The notes below the pieces were generated by a model. It was not told where the DNA came from. It saw only the letters and a list, made by a program, of their open reading frames with translations, and did no database searches. A program made the position numbers and the translations under genes. Of a stretch of DNA of 8,130 bases, positions 4,634 to 8,130 are shown piece after piece. Numbering within the stretch: position 1 is the first letter of the stretch; each line of letters opens with the position of its first letter. The stretch is from Terriglobia bacterium (GTDB lineage Bacteria > Acidobacteriota > Terriglobia > UBA7540), in assembly GCA_030036915.1 (NCBI GenBank), contig JASHSC010000428.1, positions 1 to 8,130 of the forward strand. Direction: 5' to 3'.

Positions 4634-6880
4634 ATGGACACCATCAAAGCAATCTTCTCAACCAGCGATTTCATGCCCCATGGCTACTGCTTCATGTGGA
4701 GCCACAGGCTGGTGTTGCTGCACGTGATCTCGGACTCCCTGATTTTCCTCGCCTACATGGTGATATCTCTCACCCTGACGTACTTCATTTTCAAAAGGCG
4801 TGACCTACCGTTCAACTGGATGTTTGCCTGCTTCGGCACCTTCATCATTGCTTGCGGCTTCATGCATGCCGTTGAGGTGTGGACGATCTGGAATGCCGAC
4901 TACTGGTTCTCGGGGGTGGTCAAGGCCCTCACAGCGCTGGTTTCCGTGCCGACAGCGATTCTGCTGGTCCGGCTGATTCCGGAGGCGCTCAGGATTCCCA
5001 GCATCAATGCCTTGCGGCGCGAAATGGCTGGGCGCGAGCAGGCGCAAGCCCGGTTCCACGGGCTGCTTGAGTCGGCTCCCGATGCCATGGTCGTGGCCGA
5101 CGAGCAGGGAAGAATCGTTCTGGTGAATGCCCAGGTGGAAAAGGTCTTTGGTTACAAGCGGGAAGAGATCTTGGGGAAAGAAGTGGAAATCCTGTTACCG
5201 GAGCGCTTTCGCGGCGGCTATCCTGCCCACCGCGCAAACTTCCACGCCGAGCCTCGCGTGCGCGAAATGGGGGCGGGTCAGGAATTGTTCGGATTGCGGA
5301 AAGACGGCGCGGAATTCCCCGTGGAGATCAGCCTCAGTCCGCTGGAAACCGGTACGGAAATCCTGGTGTCGAGGGCCATTCGCGACATCACCGAACGCCG
5401 CAAGTCGGAAATGATCCTGAAGCAGCAGTCTGCGGAGTTGAGCAAGCAGGCCGCGCTCCTGGAGATGGCGCATGATGCCATCTTCGTCCGCGACATAAAC
5501 AGCCTAATCACCTACTGGAATCGCGGTGCGGAGGAAATGTATGGCTGGCCGAGGGAGGAGGCCTTGGGAAAAACTTCCCATTCCCTGCTGAAGACGCAAT
5601 TCCCCATCCCCTTGGCAGAAATCGAGCGGCAGGTCGATTCGCAAAAGCATTGGGAAGGCGAGCTGACCCACACCACGCGCGAGGGCAAGCAGATTATAGT
5701 CGAAAGCCGATGGGGCCTGGTGCAGGACAAGGACGAGGCGCCGCTGGCCATGCTCGAAATCAACCGCGATGTTACTGGTCGAAGGCGCCAGGACGCGAGA
5801 TTCCGCGGGCTGCTGGAATGCGCTCCCGATGCCATCGTGGTGGTGAGAACGGACGGCCGCATCGCCCTCGTGAACGCCGAGGCGGAGAGGCTCTTCGGTT
5901 ATTCGCGCGAGGAATTGCTGGATCACAGCGTCGACATGCTGGTGCCGGAACGCTCCCGATGCGACGAGTTTGGGAATTGGGCGAATTTATTCCGTGAAGC
6001 GCGCCCGCGCACCCTGGGCCCCAGCCTGGAGCTTTACGGCCTCCGCAAAAACGGTACGGAATTCCCCCTCGAGATCGGCCTGAGCCCGCTCAAAACCGAG
6101 AGGGAGACCCTGGTCTCAAGCGGCATCCGCGATGTGAGCGACCGTAAGCGCGTGGAAACGGGGATTCGTAAGCTCAATGCCGATTTGGCCCGGCGCAGCA
6201 CGGAGCTGGAGGCTACCAACAAGGAGCTGGAGACTTTCGCCTACTCGGTATCACACGACCTGCGGGCGCCGCTGCGGGCTATCGCCGGATTCAGCCAAAT
6301 GCTCGTGGAGGACTATGGCAGTAAGCTGAATGAGGATGGGCGGGATTGCATCCGCCGCGTGTGCTCGGCCACCCAGCGCATGGGCGAACTGATCGACTGC
6401 CTGCTCGGGCTTGCACGACTGAGCCGACAGGAGATTCAGCGTGAGCAGGTGGACCTGAGCTCCATCGCCGGCTCGGTCGTAGAAATCCTGCGTCAGGGCG
6501 AGCCCAATCGCCAGGTGGAAGTTGTGATTGCTCCCACCGCTCCCGTTCAGGCGGACCGCCGGCTCATGGAGGTGGTCCTTCAGAACCTGATTGCCAATGC
6601 CTGGAAATTTACCGGCAAGAATCCCCAGGCGCGTATTGAGTTTGGTGTTTGCGGCGACGACGGCAAGCGCGTGTTCTTTGTCCGCGACAACGGCGCGGGA
6701 TTCGACATGGCGTACGCGGGGAAGCTCTTTGGGACGTTCCAAAGGCTGCATGGCCAAAACGAATTCCAAGGCCACGGCATCGGGTTGGCCACCGTGCAAC
6801 GCGTCATCAACCGGCACGGAGGACACGTCTGGGCAGAGGCGGAAGTGGGCAAAGGAGCGATGTTCTCATTCACGCTTTAG
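4634..6880 (+). CDS. Sensor histidine kinase: ethylene-receptor-like membrane domain, three PAS domains, HisKA-HATPase
   Basis: The product has 748 residues. Residues 14-121 match the ETR1 N-terminal fold: PHGYCFMW, then three membrane helices (about 26-53, 61-86, 91-117). The residues tied to Cu(I)/ethylene binding in plant ETR1 (Asp25, Tyr32, Cys65, His69) align with D34, Y41, C74 and H78 at identical spacing. Three PAS domains follow (about 137-257, 270-388, 386-505); the first and third are close copies. The kinase core has an H-box with phospho-acceptor H541 (SVSHDLRAPLRAI), N-box N651/N655, G1 motif DNGAGF (685-690), FGTFQRLH (699-706) and G2 GHGIGL (713-718), all intact, so autophosphorylation is expected. 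It has no receiver of its own; two receiver genes lie downstream. I chose ATG 4634 because the membrane domain begins right after it; AGGGGAAG lies 13 bases upstream, farther than ideal. Kinase function is certain; ethylene as ligand is an inference. Confidence 0.93.
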   Translation: MDTIKAIFSTSDFMPHGYCFMWSHRLVLLHVISDSLIFLAYMVISLTLTYFIFKRRDLPFNWMFACFGTFIIACGFMHAVEVWTIWNADYWFSGVVKALTALVSVPTAILLVRLIPEALRIPSINALRREMAGREQAQARFHGLLESAPDAMVVADEQGRIVLVNAQVEKVFGYKREEILGKEVEILLPERFRGGYPAHRANFHAEPRVREMGAGQELFGLRKDGAEFPVEISLSPLETGTEILVSRAIRDITERRKSEMILKQQSAELSKQAALLEMAHDAIFVRDINSLITYWNRGAEEMYGWPREEALGKTSHSLLKTQFPIPLAEIERQVDSQKHWEGELTHTTREGKQIIVESRWGLVQDKDEAPLAMLEINRDVTGRRRQDARFRGLLECAPDAIVVVRTDGRIALVNAEAERLFGYSREELLDHSVDMLVPERSRCDEFGNWANLFREARPRTLGPSLELYGLRKNGTEFPLEIGLSPLKTERETLVSSGIRDVSDRKRVETGIRKLNADLARRSTELEATNKELETFAYSVSHDLRAPLRAIAGFSQMLVEDYGSKLNEDGRDCIRRVCSATQRMGELIDCLLGLARLSRQEIQREQVDLSSIAGSVVEILRQGEPNRQVEVVIAPTAPVQADRRLMEVVLQNLIANAWKFTGKNPQARIEFGVCGDDGKRVFFVRDNGAGFDMAYAGKLFGTFQRLHGQNEFQGHGIGLATVQRVINRHGGHVWAEAEVGKGAMFSFTL

Positions 6881-6951
6881 GGGGACAGGTTTTCGGACTG
6901 CAGCGCCTGCAACGAAGTCAATGTCAGCACAACGCGCAATCCGGGGGGATT

Positions 6952-7254
6952 GTGAGGAAGGGAGCACCCTTGGAGGAAGACGTGGAATTGAACGCTCCAG
7001 CGGCGACGGAGGCGCCACTGTCCGTGGCGGTGTTACCCCCGGACAATATGCTAGGTTTCCTGGGCCAGTTCTCGCCCACGCAGATCGCCGTAGTCGGGTT
7101 CGGGTTGGCGGTGGCTTCCTTGCTGACGGTCGGCGCGGTTCAATACCGGGCAATCCAGGAATTGGTGGAGACCGACTCCTGGGTGGCGCATACCTATTCG
7201 GTGCTCTTTGAAATTGAGGGATTTATGTCCGGCCTGCAAGGGAGGGCATGCAAC
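6952..7254 (+). pseudogene. Truncated N-terminus of a CHASE3-type sensor kinase, in frame with the following response regulator
   Basis: The frame translates to a polar N-terminal stretch, then from the Met at 7048 MLGFLGQFSPTQIAVVGFG, a hydrophobic helix (about 7081-7137), and ELVETDSWVAHTYSVLFEIE. The last matches the opening of CHASE3 sensory domains (the W-V-x-H-T-x-x-V-L pattern after a first membrane helix). The similarity ends abruptly at GLQ (about 7239), where CHASE3 would continue with its acidic DAExGxRGY motif. Instead come the ribosome site and ATG of the response regulator. The second membrane helix and the whole kinase core are missing. Possible starts include GTG 6952, TTG 6970 (AAGGGAG upstream), GTG 6982 (GGAGGA upstream) and ATG 7048, so the 5' end is uncertain. 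There is no stop between this fragment and the regulator, so a 253-residue membrane-anchored receiver ending at 7713 is a formal alternative to a decayed gene. The CHASE3 resemblance is strong by eye but unverified by search. Confidence 0.6.
7241..7246 (+). promoter_or_regulatory. Shine-Dalgarno of the response regulator gene
   Basis: GGAGGG, eight bases before the ATG at 7255. It supports independent translation of the receiver at MNNKIILLAED even though the frame is open further upstream. Confidence 0.7.
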
Positions 7255-7713
7255 ATGAACAACAAAATAATTCTTCTTGCCGAGGACAATCCTGACGATG
7301 AGGTTTTGACCCTGCGGGCCTTGAAAAAGAACAACATCACGAACGAAGTGGTCGTGGCGCGCGACGGGGTCGAGGCCCTGGATTTTATTTTCGGGACCAG
7401 CAAGTATGCAAGTCGCGACATTCACGATTGGCCGTCCATGGTTTTGCTGGACCTAAAACTGCCCAAGGTGAATGGCCTGGAAGTTCTGAGAAAAATTCGT
7501 GCCGACGAGCGCACGCATGGCATTCCAGTGGTCATCTTGACCTCCTCCAAGGAGGAGCAGGATGTGGCGGAAGGCTACGGCCTGGGCGTGAACAGCTACG
7601 TGCGCAAGCCCGTGGATTTTTCCCAATTCCTTAATGCGGTCAAACAAATCGGGCTCTACTGGTTGCTATTCAATGAGCCGCCCATTCCTTATCAGCGAGC
7701 AAACCATGTCTAA
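7255..7713 (+). CDS. Single-domain response regulator, CheY/Rcp1-like
   Basis: The product has 152 residues and is one receiver domain with no output domain. The acidic pocket is E10/D11 in LLAEDNPDD. The phospho-acceptor is D66 in VLLDLKLP, and T96 (ILTSS) and K118 (VRKPVD) complete the active site. The C-terminus (QIGLYWLLFNEPP) is the extension typical of Rcp1-type regulators that pair with phytochrome-like and multi-PAS kinases. Start is ATG 7255, with GGAGGG eight bases before it. It should accept phosphate from the upstream kinase, whose HisKA type fits, and pass the signal by protein contact or on through a relay. Its 3' end overlaps the next receiver gene by eight bases (7706-7713), indicating translational coupling. 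Immediately upstream and in frame lies the CHASE3 remnant, so a longer membrane-anchored form cannot be excluded. Confidence 0.94.
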   Translation: MNNKIILLAEDNPDDEVLTLRALKKNNITNEVVVARDGVEALDFIFGTSKYASRDIHDWPSMVLLDLKLPKVNGLEVLRKIRADERTHGIPVVILTSSKEEQDVAEGYGLGVNSYVRKPVDFSQFLNAVKQIGLYWLLFNEPPIPYQRANHV

Positions 7714-8130
7714 GCCCTTGCGCGCACTAATTGTAGAAGACTCTCCCGATGACGTTACGCTGCTCCTGCGCGAGCTCCGTCGCGGCGGCTATGAGGTGGT
7801 CTCCGAAACCGTGGAAACGCCCTGCGACATGAGAGACGCCCTCGATGAGCGCGGGTGGGACGTGGTTTTTTGCGATTATGCCATGCCGCGCTTCAGCGCG
7901 CCCCATGCGCTCGAGGTGCTCAAAGAGAAAGGTCTGGATATTCCCTTCATCATTGTCTCAGGGACCATGGGAGAGGAAACCGCCGTGGACGCCATGAAGG
8001 CCGGGGCGCAGGATTACATGGTCAAGGGGAAGCTGGCCCGGCTGGTTCCCGCACTCGAACGCGAGCTGAAGGATGCCCGAATCCGCAGGGAGCGCCACCA
8101 GGCGGAGGAGGCGCTGCGCGAGAGTGAAGA
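7706..8130 (+). CDS. Receiver-headed signalling protein, N-terminal part (3' end outside window)
   Basis: The frame opens at ATG 7706 and is still open at the window's last base: 141 complete codons. Residues 1-120 are a receiver domain: acidic pocket E11/D12 (IVEDSPDD), phospho-acceptor D57 (VFCDYAMP), S85 in IIVSGTMGEE and K107 in YMVKGK. A charged, Arg/Glu-rich helix follows (about 117-141, ending AEEALRESEE). This is the usual linker into a PAS domain in receiver-PAS-kinase or receiver-PAS-GGDEF proteins, so a further sensor/output part is expected beyond 8130. The gene overlaps the upstream response regulator by eight bases, and no separate ribosome site is obvious, so coupled translation is likely. 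Receiver identity is certain; the output domain is unknown. Confidence 0.9.
   Translation, partial: MSKPLRALIVEDSPDDVTLLLRELRRGGYEVVSETVETPCDMRDALDERGWDVVFCDYAMPRFSAPHALEVLKEKGLDIPFIIVSGTMGEETAVDAMKAGAQDYMVKGKLARLVPALERELKDARIRRERHQAEEALRESE

Noticed and set aside
6251..6826. 191-codon minus-strand frame within the kinase core
   Set aside because: It is a shadow of the highly conserved HisKA/HATPase coding sequence on the plus strand.
1..8130. Mobile element, phage, CRISPR array, tRNA or rRNA
   Set aside because: There are no direct-repeat arrays with spacers, no transposase or integrase motifs, no terminal inverted repeats, and no tRNA-like cloverleaf or rRNA sequence that I can recognise.

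Overview
The window looks like a GC-rich chromosomal segment of a soil-type bacterium, most likely an acidobacterium (Acidobacteriota). That guess rests on gene style: a PHGxCxxW-type three-helix sensor kinase with several PAS domains, an Rcp1-like response regulator, a CHASE3 fragment and secreted proteins of unknown function. There is no rRNA or other phylogenetic marker, so the assignment is tentative. I see no tRNA, rRNA, CRISPR array, transposase or phage gene.

Layout. (1) Bases 2-1212, plus strand: the 3' end of a subtilisin-like (S8) serine peptidase gene, joined by an ATGA stop/start overlap to a small stand-alone HD-GYP phosphodiesterase. (2) Bases 1267-4129, minus strand: three genes whose products all carry N-terminal export signals. 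In transcription order these are a small glycine-rich repeat protein (4129-3737), a 509-residue protein with a His...Asn-Cys pattern suggesting a circularly permuted NlpC/P60-LRAT-like fold (3685-2156), and an alpha/beta hydrolase with a complete EF-hand calcium loop just before its nucleophile elbow (2031-1267). (3) Bases 4130-4633: a roughly 500-base divergent intergenic region with two short dyads and no confident promoter. (4) Bases 4634-8130, plus strand: a phosphorelay cluster. It holds a sensor histidine kinase with an ethylene-receptor-like membrane domain, three PAS domains and a HisKA/HATPase core; a truncated remnant of a CHASE3 sensor kinase; a CheY/Rcp1-like response regulator; and, overlapping it by 8 bases, a receiver-headed protein that runs off the window.

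How the parts may work together. The kinase has no receiver of its own, so the two downstream receivers (phospho-acceptors D66 and D57) are its natural partners. Its membrane domain keeps all four residues that matter for copper/ethylene binding in plant ETR1, at the same spacing, so ethylene or a similar small hydrophobic ligand is a reasonable candidate signal. The CHASE3 remnant stays open in frame with the first response regulator. It could therefore be a dead leftover of a lost kinase, or the N-terminus of a rare membrane-anchored receiver. The HD-GYP protein adds probable c-di-GMP turnover, but nothing in the sequence ties it directly to the phosphorelay.

The strongest points for a second look are the ethylene-receptor-like kinase, the CHASE3/receiver junction, the EF-hand hydrolase and the exported three-gene cluster.
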